Shown here piece after piece: positions 1 through 9,725 of a stretch of 64,000 nt of DNA. Positions within the stretch are counted from its first letter, which is position 1; each line of letters opens with the position of its first letter. The notes below the pieces were generated by a model that saw only the letters and a list, made by a program, of their open reading frames with translations, was not told the origin of the DNA and ran no database searches. The translations under genes were made by a program, and so were the position numbers. This DNA is from an uncultured Gammaproteobacteria bacterium (GTDB lineage: Bacteria > Pseudomonadota > Gammaproteobacteria > Pseudomonadales > Pseudohongiellaceae), in the NCBI GenBank assembly GCA_937898685.1, contig CALEJT010000044.1, positions 1-64,000 on the forward strand. The letters run 5' to 3'.

Positions 1-20
1 GTCAGGCACCTATACCAAAA

Positions 21-50
21 CCCCGTTGAGTTAACTCAACGGGGTTTTTT
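21..50 (+). terminator. Rho-independent terminator of an upstream gene
   Basis: Perfect 10-bp arms CCCCGTTGAG and CTCAACGGGG around a TTAA loop, followed directly by six T. It closes a transcription unit that lies to the left of the window. On the other strand the A-run before the stem is only four long, so it is mainly a plus-strand terminator. Confidence 0.85.
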
Positions 51-745
51 ATTGCTCGGCAAACATCCGACTCGCCTCAAGGGCGAAGACTGGACGGGCA
101 AGGGTGATACGCACCTCGATACACGCTGGTAGCCACACACAACTTGCGATAGTAGAGCCAGCGCCCGGAACTACTAGAAGTGGCTTGTAGAGCTAAGACC
201 GCGCTCAGAAACTCAGACAAGAGGTTGGCTATAGTGCCTGCCCTTCTTGTCGGAGACACATCCAGGAAAGTCATAAAGGCGGGCGGCCCATAACACCAGA
301 ATTATTCTTCCTGGAGAGAGCGGTTTAAAACGCCAAGAGATCGTGCCGATTATTGGGAGTGATGACCTGTCTCGCTGGCCCCGGAGCCCAAGAACAGCCG
401 CCCGATAAGCTTGGCATCAACTATGCTAGAACCATGCAGATGACAGATACGGGAACTGCAGGGATGAGCGAAAAAGAAAAGCGACCAAAGCGGGGTCTTT
501 CAGTGAAGCGCTCGTAGGCTTCAAGCGCTCCAGCGCTTTGTTAAGATAATGCGCTAAGTCGTCAGAATTTCGCCAGAATTCCAGATCCGGCACATTGTGA
601 ACAAAACGAGGAATTTTGGCTAAACCCCTGCCGGTTTGCTTCTTGGAGCGTTTCAGAGCTGGTAGTGTTTCGCAATTCTCGAGAACGCCAGTTCCCAAAC
701 TTTCATCCGCGCAAGATCACAAGATACGGTAGACGGAAACCACCA
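51..745. other. Gene-poor stretch before the efflux operon
   Basis: About 700 bases between a terminator and the first clear gene. Open frames here are short, lack good ribosome binding sites and mostly look non-coding. The only recognisable piece is a possible CopG-type antitoxin remnant on the minus strand (listed separately). I see no regulator gene, tRNA or clear promoter. The promoter of the efflux operon must lie in the right half of this stretch, but no convincing -35/-10 pair could be picked. Confidence 0.5.
426..698 (-). pseudogene. Possible remnant of a CopG/BrnA-type antitoxin
   Basis: The 90-codon frame contains IPRFVHNVPDLEFWRNSDD followed by LAHYLNKALERLKPT. This resembles the N-terminal part of CopG-family antitoxins of type II toxin-antitoxin systems, which usually read like 'PKF-x-EE-EFW-x-THD-x-x-DYL...LKP'. 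After LKPT the expected ribbon-helix-helix segment ('ISLRLP') is missing and the frame continues in sequence unlike the family. No toxin gene is visible on either side and the frame overlaps the 5' side of the efflux operon. I read it as a decayed remnant. The resemblance is by eye and may be chance. Confidence 0.25.
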
Positions 746-2065
746 ATGACCCAATGTATGAAGTTCACAGGCAAGACCAGCATTGCAATCGCCTGCCTCA
801 CATTGCTTTTGTCCGCCTGTGGTGGGGATAGTTCATCTGGTGCGCGGGACGGCTTCTTTCGTCAGAACGCTGCAGACTCAGCTCCCGCGGTCGAGGCCGT
901 AAAGGCCATTCTGGGCACGCTTCCGCTGGAAGAACGCGTAACGGGCCGCGTGATTGCCCGCAACCAGACCGAGATCTATCCGGAGGTTTCAGGAACGATC
1001 GTTGAAGTATTCGTGGAGAACGGCGACGAAGTGCAAGCCGGTGATCCACTCGTACGTCTGCGCGACAGTGAATTCGCCGAGCGTTATCAGCAAGCACTCT
1101 CAGGCCTCGAGATTGCTCGGGCCCAAACGCAGCAGGCAAGGGCAAACCTCGAATTGATTCGCAGCCAGGTACAGCGCACTGAAAGCCTGGTCGCTCGCAA
1201 CCTGGAAAACAACGTCAACCTGGAAACCGTCCGTTCGCAGTTGGCCATTGCGCAGGCGGACTTGGATCTGCGTCTGGCGCAGGAGAAGCAGGCTCAGTCG
1301 CTGGCGGACGAGCGCCTGTTGCAGCTGCAGAATGCAACACTCCGTGCACCAATCAGCGGCACGGTCGGCCAGCGCAACGCAGAAGTGGGGCAGTTCGCGA
1401 GCGCCAATACCCGCCTTTTCGTGATCGGTGAATTGACCGAAATGCGCATCGAATTAATGCTGAGCGACCGCATGTTGGATCGCATTGGCATTGGTGTACC
1501 TGTCACGGTCTACTCCACCAGCTGGGCCGATAAGACGCTCAACTCCGTCATCTCCCGTATCTCTCCGTTTTTGGATTCTTCCACGATGAGAACTCAGGCC
1601 TTCGTCGAGCTGGAGAATGATCAGAATCTTCTGCGTCCCGGTATGTTTGTCACCGTCGATATCCGCTACGGCGAAAGCGAAGAATCCGTGCTGGTTCCCA
1701 ACAGTGCTCTCTATCGCCATCCGCGCACCGGTATCGAAGGGGTATATGTCGTAGCTGAGGCTGAAGTAGAAGAGCCTGTCGCTGCAAGCGAAGCTGAGGG
1801 GGTTGGCATTCTGGGTGCACCGCGTCCGGTTACCTTCATTCCTGTGGACATCGTCGCCACGGGCCGTATGGCTTCCGCGGTCAAGGGTGTGAACGCTGGC
1901 GATACGATCGTCACCGTAGGGCAGAACCTGTTGCAAAGTGGTGCAGAGATGGCTCGCCCTCGTCTTCTGCCCTGGGATAGCATGCTAGAGCTGCAGGAAC
2001 TCCAGCCGGAAGACATGTTGGAGATCATCAGCCAGAATCGTGAAGAGGCCGCTCGCAAGAGCTGA
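746..2065 (+). CDS. RND efflux periplasmic adaptor, lipoprotein (membrane fusion protein)
   Basis: This 439-aa protein is the adaptor that bridges an inner-membrane RND pump and an outer-membrane channel. The N-terminus MKFTGKTSIAIACLTLLLSAC (with four residues before it from the ATG chosen) has a lipobox LSAC, so it should be lipid-anchored in the inner membrane, as AcrA/MexA are. A biotinyl-lipoyl-like half (EIYPEVSGTIVEVFVENGDEV), a long helical hairpin rich in Gln/Ala/Arg, the second lipoyl half (LRAPISGTVGQRNAEVGQF) and beta-barrel/membrane-proximal parts follow in family order. The frame is open further upstream, but only the 746 start (or the ATG at 758) gives a signal peptide. It is the first gene of an operon with the pump (36-nt gap) and TolC-like channel. 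Substrates cannot be told. Confidence 0.93.
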   Translation: MTQCMKFTGKTSIAIACLTLLLSACGGDSSSGARDGFFRQNAADSAPAVEAVKAILGTLPLEERVTGRVIARNQTEIYPEVSGTIVEVFVENGDEVQAGDPLVRLRDSEFAERYQQALSGLEIARAQTQQARANLELIRSQVQRTESLVARNLENNVNLETVRSQLAIAQADLDLRLAQEKQAQSLADERLLQLQNATLRAPISGTVGQRNAEVGQFASANTRLFVIGELTEMRIELMLSDRMLDRIGIGVPVTVYSTSWADKTLNSVISRISPFLDSSTMRTQAFVELENDQNLLRPGMFVTVDIRYGESEESVLVPNSALYRHPRTGIEGVYVVAEAEVEEPVAASEAEGVGILGAPRPVTFIPVDIVATGRMASAVKGVNAGDTIVTVGQNLLQSGAEMARPRLLPWDSMLELQELQPEDMLEIISQNREEAARKS

Positions 2066-2101
2066 ACCTAGCCCCAGAACTGCAACACCGGGAACTCGTT
2101 C

Positions 2102-5100
2102 ATGTCCATAGTCGCTGGCTCCATTCACCGCCCCGTCGCCACCACGATGGCCTTCCTCATCATCATCGTGATGGGCTTGATGGGCTTCCGTTACCTTCCT
2201 GTCGATTTGTTGCCCGAGATCGAAGTCACCGAGCTTTCGGTGGAGGTTCGTTATCCGAACGTGGGCCCGGAAGAAATGGAGTTGCTCGTTACGGAGCCGC
2301 TCGAGAATGCTCTGTCGGTAGTGGCGAACCTCGAGCGGATTACCTCGCGTTCGAGCGAAGGCGTAAGCCAGGTCAGTCTGCGTTTCGCGAAGGGCACTGA
2401 CCTCAGCGAAGCCAGCAACGATATCCGCGAAGTGCTGGATCGCATGCGCAACTCGCTTCCCGACGATGCGGATCCGCCGCGAATCAACAAGTTCAACCCA
2501 GACAATCTACCAGTGGTCATGGTGGGCGTTCAGTCCGAACGCGATCTCACCCAGCTGACCACGATTCTCGAGCGCGACATCCGCAAGCGTTTCGAGCAGA
2601 TCCCCGGCATCGGCTCCATCGATGTATGGGGAGGGCTCAACCGCGAAATCCACATCGAAGTAATGCGTGACCGCCTGCTGGCCACTGGTCTTACGATGGA
2701 TGACATCGTACAGGCTGTGCGCTCCGCCAGCACGACTGCCCCGGGTGGCAACGTGCAGCGCGGTATCAGTTCTCTCTACATCCGTTCGCTCGGCGAATTC
2801 ACCAACCTCGACGAAATCAGCAACACCGTGATCCGTACGGTCAACGGTGTACCGTTGCGAGTGAGCGATGTGGCCACGGTGACCTTCGCGCAGTCGAACA
2901 TCGACCGATATGTCGAGATTGATGACATGCCGATGGTGCGCCTCGCTCTGCGTAAGCAGACTGGTGCAAATACGGTGGAAGTGGCGCGTGCTGCGGCTCG
3001 TGTGGTCGAGCAGCTGAACCGCGAGCGTCCTGATATGAACTTCATCCTGATGAATGACCAGAGTGTCTACATCCAGGAATCCATCGACAGCGTGGAAGAA
3101 GCGGCAATCCTCGGTGGCTTGCTGGCCATCGTCATCGTGTGGGCCTTCTTCCGCAACATCTCGGCGACGCTGATCATGAGCGTCACCATCCCGGTTTCGA
3201 TCATCGCCACGTTCGCGTTGCTCTATCTGACGGGGCTTACTCTCAACCAGATGAGCTTCGGCGGTCTCGCTCTGGGGGTGGGCATGATCGTGGACGACGC
3301 CATCGTAGTAATAGAGAACATCGTACGGCATCGTCGCAGCGGTCAGTCCATGCAGGCATCCGCTATCATCGGTACCAAGCAGGTCACCGGCGCGGTGATC
3401 GCGTCGACATTGACGACCTGCGTGATCTTTCTCCCCGTGGTGTTCATGCAGACCCTCACCGGTGCCATGTTCAAGCAGCTGGCACTGGTGGTTGCCTTCT
3501 CGCTGATGTGTTCACTGCTGGCCGCCATGACCTTGGTGCCGATGCTGGCCAGCCGCTTCCTCACCGAGCATCACGAACCCAAGCGTGAAGATGGCAAGAA
3601 AGGTGCCATGGAGCGTGCGTACGAGTACTACGGTCGCGTCGTCGGTTGGGCCCTCGACCACCGTGGGATTGTGATTGGCGGTACGGTCGTGCTGCTGGTG
3701 CTGTCGCTCATCGGCTCGCGCGGCATTTCCTACGAACTGGCACCGCAGACCCAACCCGACACTATCGTGATCAACATGCGCATGGCGGAAGGCACCAATA
3801 TCACCGTGCTCTATAGCTATCTGATCGAGCTCAATCGCTTGGTCAAGCGTGAGTTGCCGGAAAGCGATGTGCTTCATTACGCCAGTGAAGTGCGCAATGG
3901 TCAGGCCCAGATCGAAGTGAGCCTGGTAGAGCAGAGTGAACGCACTCAGGATGCCATGGCGCTAGCCGACCACATTCGCCGGCAGATCGAGGGCAAGATT
4001 CCAGGCGGTGAGATTCGCGTCAGAACCCAATCCGGTCTGCAGATCCTCAACCGAATTTTCGGTTCCAGTGGCGATGACCAGGTGCAGGTGGAACTCCGCG
4101 GCTTCGATCTCGAAGCTGCACGTAGCCTCGCGCAGCAGATGCGCCAGCGCATTCAGGCGTTGCCGGGCATCGTGGGAGTCAACGTGAGCCAGGCTGATGG
4201 CCGCCCCGAGCAGAGCCTGCGCTTCGATCGCCGTCGCATGGCTGAGCTCGGCATCACCGTTGCACAGGTCAGTGATGCGATTCAGACCAGTATCAGTGGT
4301 CGTGCCGCAGCAGTATTCAGGGAAGGCGGCGATGAGTACGACATCACCGTGCGTTTCCGTCCTGAAGACCGTTTGAATTCGCAGGACATCGAAAACGTTT
4401 CGGTGCGCAGTGCCGATGGCCAGGTGATTCCGGTTTCATCGCTGATCGACGCAGCCTTCAGCCGTGGTCCGACGGAAATTCAGCGCATCAACGGGCAGCG
4501 TGTCACCTACATCACTGCGAGCCTTGAGCGTGGTGTGGCGCTTGGTGACGCCATGAAGATGATTCAGGATGACCTGGCCAACATGCCATTGCCCGAAGGC
4601 TTCACCATCGTGATGGGTGGTCAGTATGAAGAACAGCTGAAAGCGCAGCAGGATTTCATCATGGCGATCACCATGGCGATCATGCTGGTATACATGGTAA
4701 TGGCAGCGCAGTTCGAACGCTTCCTCGATCCGCTCGTGGTGATGTTCTCCGTACCGCTTGCCTTCATCGGTGTGGTGCCGACTCTGTTGCTCACCAATAC
4801 CAGCATGAACATGCAGAGCATGATGGGCGTCATGATGTTGATCGGCCTCGTGACCAAGAACGCGATTCTGCTCGTGGACTTCGTCAACGTGTTGCGCCGC
4901 GAAGAAGGATTGAATATGCGTGAAGCGGTGATTCAGGCAGGTATGCTGCGTTTGACGCCGATCTTCATGACCACTGCCACTGCCGTGTTGGGTTTGTTGC
5001 CCCTGGCTCTGGGCATCGGTGCCGGGGCCGAGATGCAGGCCTCCTTGGCCCGCGTCGTAGTGGGAGGACTGACTTCTTCGACGTTGATCACTCTCGTCTT

Positions 5101-5209
5101 CATCCCCGTCGTGTACGTGGCCGCCTACAATATCAAGGATAAATGCTCGCTCATGGTCGAACGGTTCAAAGAGCGCCTGCAGAACCGCGCGCCCCAGAAG
5201 CTTGCTTGA
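2102..5209 (+). CDS. RND multidrug efflux permease (HAE1 family)
   Basis: At 1035 aa this has the usual AcrB/MexB length: a proton-driven inner-membrane pump that exports hydrophobic or amphiphilic compounds through the adaptor and channel encoded on either side. The N-terminal segment MSIVAGSIHRPVATTMAFLI is the first transmembrane helix. The TM4 proton relay is present in GVGMIVDDAIVVIENI (paired Asp), and the TM10 Lys in GLVTKNAILLVDFVN. Two large periplasmic loops are at the expected places. The adaptor gene ends 36 nt before it, and the channel gene starts 37 nt after it. No local repressor is visible, so regulation is unknown. A cation/metal (CusA) pump is less likely because the Met clusters of that class are not seen. 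Confidence 0.95.
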   Translation: MSIVAGSIHRPVATTMAFLIIIVMGLMGFRYLPVDLLPEIEVTELSVEVRYPNVGPEEMELLVTEPLENALSVVANLERITSRSSEGVSQVSLRFAKGTDLSEASNDIREVLDRMRNSLPDDADPPRINKFNPDNLPVVMVGVQSERDLTQLTTILERDIRKRFEQIPGIGSIDVWGGLNREIHIEVMRDRLLATGLTMDDIVQAVRSASTTAPGGNVQRGISSLYIRSLGEFTNLDEISNTVIRTVNGVPLRVSDVATVTFAQSNIDRYVEIDDMPMVRLALRKQTGANTVEVARAAARVVEQLNRERPDMNFILMNDQSVYIQESIDSVEEAAILGGLLAIVIVWAFFRNISATLIMSVTIPVSIIATFALLYLTGLTLNQMSFGGLALGVGMIVDDAIVVIENIVRHRRSGQSMQASAIIGTKQVTGAVIASTLTTCVIFLPVVFMQTLTGAMFKQLALVVAFSLMCSLLAAMTLVPMLASRFLTEHHEPKREDGKKGAMERAYEYYGRVVGWALDHRGIVIGGTVVLLVLSLIGSRGISYELAPQTQPDTIVINMRMAEGTNITVLYSYLIELNRLVKRELPESDVLHYASEVRNGQAQIEVSLVEQSERTQDAMALADHIRRQIEGKIPGGEIRVRTQSGLQILNRIFGSSGDDQVQVELRGFDLEAARSLAQQMRQRIQALPGIVGVNVSQADGRPEQSLRFDRRRMAELGITVAQVSDAIQTSISGRAAAVFREGGDEYDITVRFRPEDRLNSQDIENVSVRSADGQVIPVSSLIDAAFSRGPTEIQRINGQRVTYITASLERGVALGDAMKMIQDDLANMPLPEGFTIVMGGQYEEQLKAQQDFIMAITMAIMLVYMVMAAQFERFLDPLVVMFSVPLAFIGVVPTLLLTNTSMNMQSMMGVMMLIGLVTKNAILLVDFVNVLRREEGLNMREAVIQAGMLRLTPIFMTTATAVLGLLPLALGIGAGAEMQASLARVVVGGLTSSTLITLVFIPVVYVAAYNIKDKCSLMVERFKERLQNRAPQKLA

Positions 5210-5246
5210 ACTTGAATTGCCCGTCAGCCAAAGAAAACAAACCAAG

Positions 5247-6572
5247 ATGAACAGATTCCGCTTTCCAGGGCTGCGCACAGCAGCCCTCGCGCTTTTCGTT
5301 GCCAGCAGTGCTCACGCTCAGGATGATCTGTTGTATGTCTTCGAGCTGGCTTCCAACAACGACCCCGTCGTACGGCAGGCCCGTGCCCAGTACAACGCCA
5401 ACCACACGGTCATCGCGGAGAATCGTGCGAACTTCCTGCCTACGATCACGTTGCAGGGCAGCACTGGCCGTAACACACAGGCACCGACCGTAGTGCATAG
5501 CTTCGCGGATGGCTTCAACACGCATAGCTATGGAGTGAACCTGAGCCAGAATCTTCTCAACTTCGAAGCCTGGTACAACTTCCGCTCGGCAACGGAAACA
5601 GATCAACAAGCGCTGGCGACGCTCGCAGCCGCGGAGCAGCAGTTGATCCTGCGTGTGGCTACGGCTTATTTCGATGTCCTGCGTAGCCAGGACAACATCA
5701 CCTTGTTGCAGGCGCAGGAAGAGGCCGCACTTCAGGTCATGGATCAGGCGCAACAGCGTTACGACCTCGGCTTCGCCGAGATCAGCGACGTCTATGACAG
5801 CCAAGCTGCTTACGCCCAGGCCCGCGTCAACCGCATGGATGCAGAAAATGTTCTGCGTCAGCGCCTTCAGGCCTTGGAAGTGATCACCGGTGGCGATCAT
5901 GAATTGCTGCGAACATTGTCCGATGATTTTCCCGTACTCAGCGCACAGCCCAGCAATGTCGAAGATTGGTTGGCCCTGACACAGGAGAACAACCTCAACA
6001 TCCGCGCCGCCGAGCACAATTTGGCCTCAACGGAAAACGATGCGAAGGCGGCCAAGGCCGCGCTGATGCCTACCCTGACCATCACCGCCAACTACAACGA
6101 CACCGCTGAACGAGCCAACCCTTACGCCTTCATCAGCGATGCATCGAACAGCACTGCTATCACGTTGAACCTGAACGTGCCGCTCTTCCGCGGTGGCGCC
6201 AACAAGGCGCGGATGGAACGCGCCTACTACACGGTGGATGCCAACCGAGAAGCCTTGGCTCGCGTGGAACGTGAAAGCTTGGCCTTGACGAGAAACAGCT
6301 TCAACAGCATCGAAACCGCGGTGAGGACAGTGGCGGCTCGTGCGGAGAACATCGAGATCGCCCGCAATGCGCTGGAAGCCACCGAGGTGGGTATCGAAGT
6401 GGGTACGCGCAACATCGTGGATCTCGTGCAGGCACAACGTACGCTCTACCAGGCACTGCGTGATTACGCAAACGCACGCTATGACTACGTGATCAACACG
6501 CTGACACTGAAACAGGCTGCCGGTACCCTCAGCCCGCAGGACGTAAGAGATTTGAACCAGTGGCTGGAGTAA
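5247..6572 (+). CDS. TolC-family outer-membrane efflux channel
   Basis: The 441-aa product is the outer-membrane channel of the tripartite pump. A signal peptide ends at SSAHAQ. Two repeated OEP halves follow, each a pair of long coiled helices and beta strands. Typical landmarks are VNLSQNLLNFEAWYNFRSA, the NVPLFRGGANKARMERA segment before the second hairpin, and GTRNIVDLVQAQRTLYQA near the end. The ATG at 5247 was chosen because the frame upstream runs into the end of the pump gene and only this start gives the signal peptide. TolC (E. coli) has 493 residues, so this is a slightly shorter member. Last gene of the operon. Confidence 0.93.
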   Translation: MNRFRFPGLRTAALALFVASSAHAQDDLLYVFELASNNDPVVRQARAQYNANHTVIAENRANFLPTITLQGSTGRNTQAPTVVHSFADGFNTHSYGVNLSQNLLNFEAWYNFRSATETDQQALATLAAAEQQLILRVATAYFDVLRSQDNITLLQAQEEAALQVMDQAQQRYDLGFAEISDVYDSQAAYAQARVNRMDAENVLRQRLQALEVITGGDHELLRTLSDDFPVLSAQPSNVEDWLALTQENNLNIRAAEHNLASTENDAKAAKAALMPTLTITANYNDTAERANPYAFISDASNSTAITLNLNVPLFRGGANKARMERAYYTVDANREALARVERESLALTRNSFNSIETAVRTVAARAENIEIARNALEATEVGIEVGTRNIVDLVQAQRTLYQALRDYANARYDYVINTLTLKQAAGTLSPQDVRDLNQWLE

Positions 6573-6606
6573 ACTGGCCGCTTTTCATTCAGCCGGCATT
6601 TTTCCG

Positions 6607-7224
6607 ATGAATCCTGCATACGAAGCATTGCGCCGTCTGCGCGATGGCAATCGTCAGTTTGTCGAAGGCAAGCTTCGCGTCCTGGAAAACCCAACCGCCT
6701 TCGATAAAGACGAACAAGCTCCGTTCGCCGTGATTCTGGGCTGCTCGGATTCGCGCGTTCCTGTCGAGATCGTGTTCAATCAAGGGTTCGGTGATCTCTT
6801 CGTCATTCGTGTCGCCGGCAACATCGTGGCACCTTCGCAAATCGGCAGCATCGAGTTTGCGGTAGAGAAATTCGGTACTCCTCTCGTGGTCGTACTGGGA
6901 CACACACATTGTGGCGCGGTAAGTACCACCTTGGATGAGTTGCAGCGACCTGGTACGCCAAGCCGCAACCTGCGTTCCATCGTGGATCGCGTGCGTCCTT
7001 CGGTGCAGGGGCTGTTGTCGACTGAATTGCGTGAGTCTCCCGAACTCTTGCTGCGTGCGGCAGTGCGCACCAATGTCAGCATTGCTGCCAACATTCTGCG
7101 TCACAGTACCGAGGCGCTGGAGCGCTTGGTCGAGTCTGGCAGTCTCTTGATCGTCGGCGCCGAGTACTCTTTGGAAACCGGGCAAGTCGACTTCTTCGAC
7201 GGTGTACCGCCAGACATGGACTGA
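6607..7224 (+). CDS. Beta-class carbonic anhydrase
   Basis: A 205-aa zinc enzyme that interconverts CO2 and bicarbonate. The zinc and active-site signatures are all present: CSDSRVP at about residue 48 (Cys ligand and the Asp-Arg dyad) and GHTHCGAV at about residue 100 (His and Cys ligands). The core segment GFGDLFVIRVAGNIV lies between them. There is no signal peptide, so it is cytosolic. It starts 34 nt after the efflux operon and ends 8 nt before the YegD-like chaperone gene, so it is probably co-transcribed with the latter. Length and motifs match the bacterial beta-CA family; the subclass is not resolved. Confidence 0.95.
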   Translation: MNPAYEALRRLRDGNRQFVEGKLRVLENPTAFDKDEQAPFAVILGCSDSRVPVEIVFNQGFGDLFVIRVAGNIVAPSQIGSIEFAVEKFGTPLVVVLGHTHCGAVSTTLDELQRPGTPSRNLRSIVDRVRPSVQGLLSTELRESPELLLRAAVRTNVSIAANILRHSTEALERLVESGSLLIVGAEYSLETGQVDFFDGVPPDMD

Positions 7225-7232
7225 GGTCATAC

Positions 7233-8666
7233 ATGACGGTGACCCATGAGCCACCATCATCGGTGCCACACGTCTCTTCGCTAGGCATCGGTATCGACTT
7301 CGGTACCAGCAACACCGCGGCCGCGGTATACGACGGCAAACAAGTCACGCTCATTCAGCTCGAGGACGATGGGCCATTGATGCCCTCGGCCCTGTATGTA
7401 GATAGAGAGTTTCTCGTCACCACGGGCAAGGCAGCGATCGCCACCTACATCTCGGCAAATCAAGGCCGCAAAGTTGAATTGAGTAGTGAACTCATCGGTG
7501 AACAGCGTCTGGGTACCGGTCACATCGATCCGGAAACTCGGCTTCCCACTGAATCTCCTACACATCTCGTCTATGGGCGTCCCATCAACGATCTTGGAAT
7601 GCCAGGGCGTTTGTTTCGCGGCATCAAACGCCTGTTGGGCAATGTGTCTCTCGAGCGTCTAATGGTATTCGAGCGCCCCTTTCGTCTGGTTGCACTCGTC
7701 ACTCCGTTGTTGCTGAGAGTACGCAAAGCCATCGAGAAACAAACACGGAGCTCCATTGCGCATGCCTGCATAGGTCATCCCGTGAATTTCGAAGGTGTGG
7801 CAGATGATCACAATCGCGTGGCATTGGAGCGCTTGCAGGAAGCATATCGTCACGCTGGGATTGCGCAGCAACGTCCTTATCCTGAGCCCAATGCAGCGGC
7901 GCTGAGTTTTCTGCGCACTCAACCACATCGAAAACCACAGTTGATTCTCAGTGTGGACTTCGGTGGCGGCACGCTCGACTTCTGTCTCTTACAGCGGCAG
8001 CAAGATGACTATGTGGTCCGCAGCGTCCATGGTGTGGCGCTGGGTGGAGATCACATCGATCAGCTGATGTTTCGTCATCTGCTTTTTCCTCTGCTCGGCA
8101 AAGGCGAGCGCTGGGTACGTGAGGTGGAAGGCAGGACGATCGACACGCTTTTTCCCTTCGAACCCTATGAGGAATATCTCCTCAACTGGACGATCAGCTA
8201 CATGCTGAACCAGAACGAGTTCCTCACGCCCGTGATCGACATGAAACGTCAGGCTTCGCCAGCCGCAGCGAAATTCGAGCGTCTCTATGAATTGATCACG
8301 CAGAACTACAGCTATCGCGTCTTTCAGGCGTTACGTGACTGCAAGGAAACGTTGTCATCGGAAACCGAAGCAGTGCTAGACATCGCGGAGATCGATGTGA
8401 ATCTACGTATCTCGCGCGATGAGTTCGAAGCCCTCATCACCGAGCCGCTGCATCAATTCGAAACGGCGGTGCGCGAGTCGTTGGCGCTGGCGGGTGTGGA
8501 TGCTGCCGATGTGGAACTTGTGCTGAGGACGGGTGGCTCGTGCTTGATTCCTGCCGTCGGTCGGGTTCTCGAGCGCTTGTTCGCGGGGCGCGTCGTTCAA
8601 CACGATCCGTTCACCAGCGTGGCCGCAGGTCTCGCCATCGCCGATTACGAGGCGCGTCAGCGCTGA
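7233..8666 (+). CDS. yegD: Hsp70-family protein, YegD type
   Basis: A 477-aa actin-fold ATPase related to Hsp70 but lacking the DnaK substrate-binding and lid regions. The phosphate-1 loop is IGIDFGTSNTAAAVYDG near the N-terminus, phosphate-2 is LSVDFGGGTLDFCLLQR at about residue 240, and the adenosine motif region is VLRTGGSCLIPAVGRVLERL near the C-terminus. E. coli YegD has the same size and layout; its client is unknown. The ATG at 7233 is preceded by GAGG overlapping the stop of the carbonic anhydrase gene, suggesting translational coupling. The gene is convergent with the next minus-strand gene, with only 6 nt between stops. Confidence 0.85.
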   Translation: MTVTHEPPSSVPHVSSLGIGIDFGTSNTAAAVYDGKQVTLIQLEDDGPLMPSALYVDREFLVTTGKAAIATYISANQGRKVELSSELIGEQRLGTGHIDPETRLPTESPTHLVYGRPINDLGMPGRLFRGIKRLLGNVSLERLMVFERPFRLVALVTPLLLRVRKAIEKQTRSSIAHACIGHPVNFEGVADDHNRVALERLQEAYRHAGIAQQRPYPEPNAAALSFLRTQPHRKPQLILSVDFGGGTLDFCLLQRQQDDYVVRSVHGVALGGDHIDQLMFRHLLFPLLGKGERWVREVEGRTIDTLFPFEPYEEYLLNWTISYMLNQNEFLTPVIDMKRQASPAAAKFERLYELITQNYSYRVFQALRDCKETLSSETEAVLDIAEIDVNLRISRDEFEALITEPLHQFETAVRESLALAGVDAADVELVLRTGGSCLIPAVGRVLERLFAGRVVQHDPFTSVAAGLAIADYEARQR

Positions 8667-8672
8667 ATCATC

Positions 8673-9725
8673 TCAGCAAAGCAGATTGCGCAGGCGAGGA
8701 ATGGCCGCAATGGATGCGCCATCCTCGGGCATTGCTTCGCAGCTCAATCCTTGCAAGCTGGGACTCTGCTGCCAGGCATCAGGAGCAATGGATGCCGTCT
8801 TGAGTTTCAAGTGGGCAAATATGTACCGATTGGTCGGCAATGGGGCCAGATATGGTCTTTCCTGAACTGCGGCCGGGAAGATCTTCATGCGTACCGACGC
8901 GCGCACATTGCCCCCGATCGTCAGGATGCGCGACTTCTCCACATCGACGGCGATGACGATGTCACAGTGGGTGCGTGCGCCTTCACCGAGTTGAGCGCGA
9001 CGCTGAGCCAGCGAACGATATACCGGACGCAAACCACTGCAGATCAGATCTCCAGGTTCGATTTCCGTTTCACCTGGATCATAGGCGATGAACAGTGACT
9101 CGGCGGCACGACCGTCGCGCGCTCGAATGGCTTGGTCGATGTAGCTGTGATGCGCGATGGCGCGCTGGAACTGTGCTTGCTCGCTGATGCCACTCTCGCA
9201 CATTACCCATGAAATGAAGGCTGCGGACCAGGGATCGCGCCAACGCGAAGCAAGTCCACTGGGTTGTTTCCAGGCCTCGTTCTGACGCTCCAGAATCCAT
9301 TGGCTGTTGGGGATGGCTGCCCAATAGCCGCTCACCGTTGCTGCCACACGAGCCACTTCGTCAGGATTGAGAGGGAGGAAGAGGCGGCGGATTGCGGTAT
9401 TGCCCGGAGTGGGCGGCGAGGTGCCATGGAGGTCGTCGACGAGGAAGCCGAACCAAGCCCATTCCTGCACGGCGATGTCGACGATGCGCCGACGCAGTTG
9501 TTCCGGGGGATAGGCGTGGCAACTGCTATTTACGATGGTGAAGCTGCCAGGCGCCCCACTGACGCGGCTGGAAGGATCTCCGATGGCAAGCACACTGGGG
9601 TCGAGTCGCGGCAAGCCATCGGGTTCGAGGATGGATTGCCATGAGGCTCCCGGCACCTGCGCTTGGGTGCAGACACTGAAGCTCAGGTACACACCAACTA
9701 GGGCCAAGAGCCTCGATGCTTTCAT
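8673..9725 (-). CDS. Exported DUF2272 domain protein
   Basis: A 350-aa protein with a signal peptide ending near SVCTQAQ. The rest resembles the DUF2272 family, with segments such as WSAAFISWVMCESG, FIAYDPGETEIEPGDLICSG and HCDIVIAVDVEKSRILTIGGN. This Cys...His arrangement is reminiscent of NlpC/P60-CHAP-like cysteine hydrolases. A peptidoglycan or amide hydrolase role is an inference only. It begins at the stop codon of the PQQ/cytochrome c gene upstream (GTG-ATG at 9728/9725 overlapping its TGA), so the two are translationally coupled. The frame could also start one codon earlier at the GTG. Confidence 0.75.
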   Translation of the reverse strand: MKASRLLALVGVYLSFSVCTQAQVPGASWQSILEPDGLPRLDPSVLAIGDPSSRVSGAPGSFTIVNSSCHAYPPEQLRRRIVDIAVQEWAWFGFLVDDLHGTSPPTPGNTAIRRLFLPLNPDEVARVAATVSGYWAAIPNSQWILERQNEAWKQPSGLASRWRDPWSAAFISWVMCESGISEQAQFQRAIAHHSYIDQAIRARDGRAAESLFIAYDPGETEIEPGDLICSGLRPVYRSLAQRRAQLGEGARTHCDIVIAVDVEKSRILTIGGNVRASVRMKIFPAAVQERPYLAPLPTNRYIFAHLKLKTASIAPDAWQQSPSLQGLSCEAMPEDGASIAAIPRLRNLLC

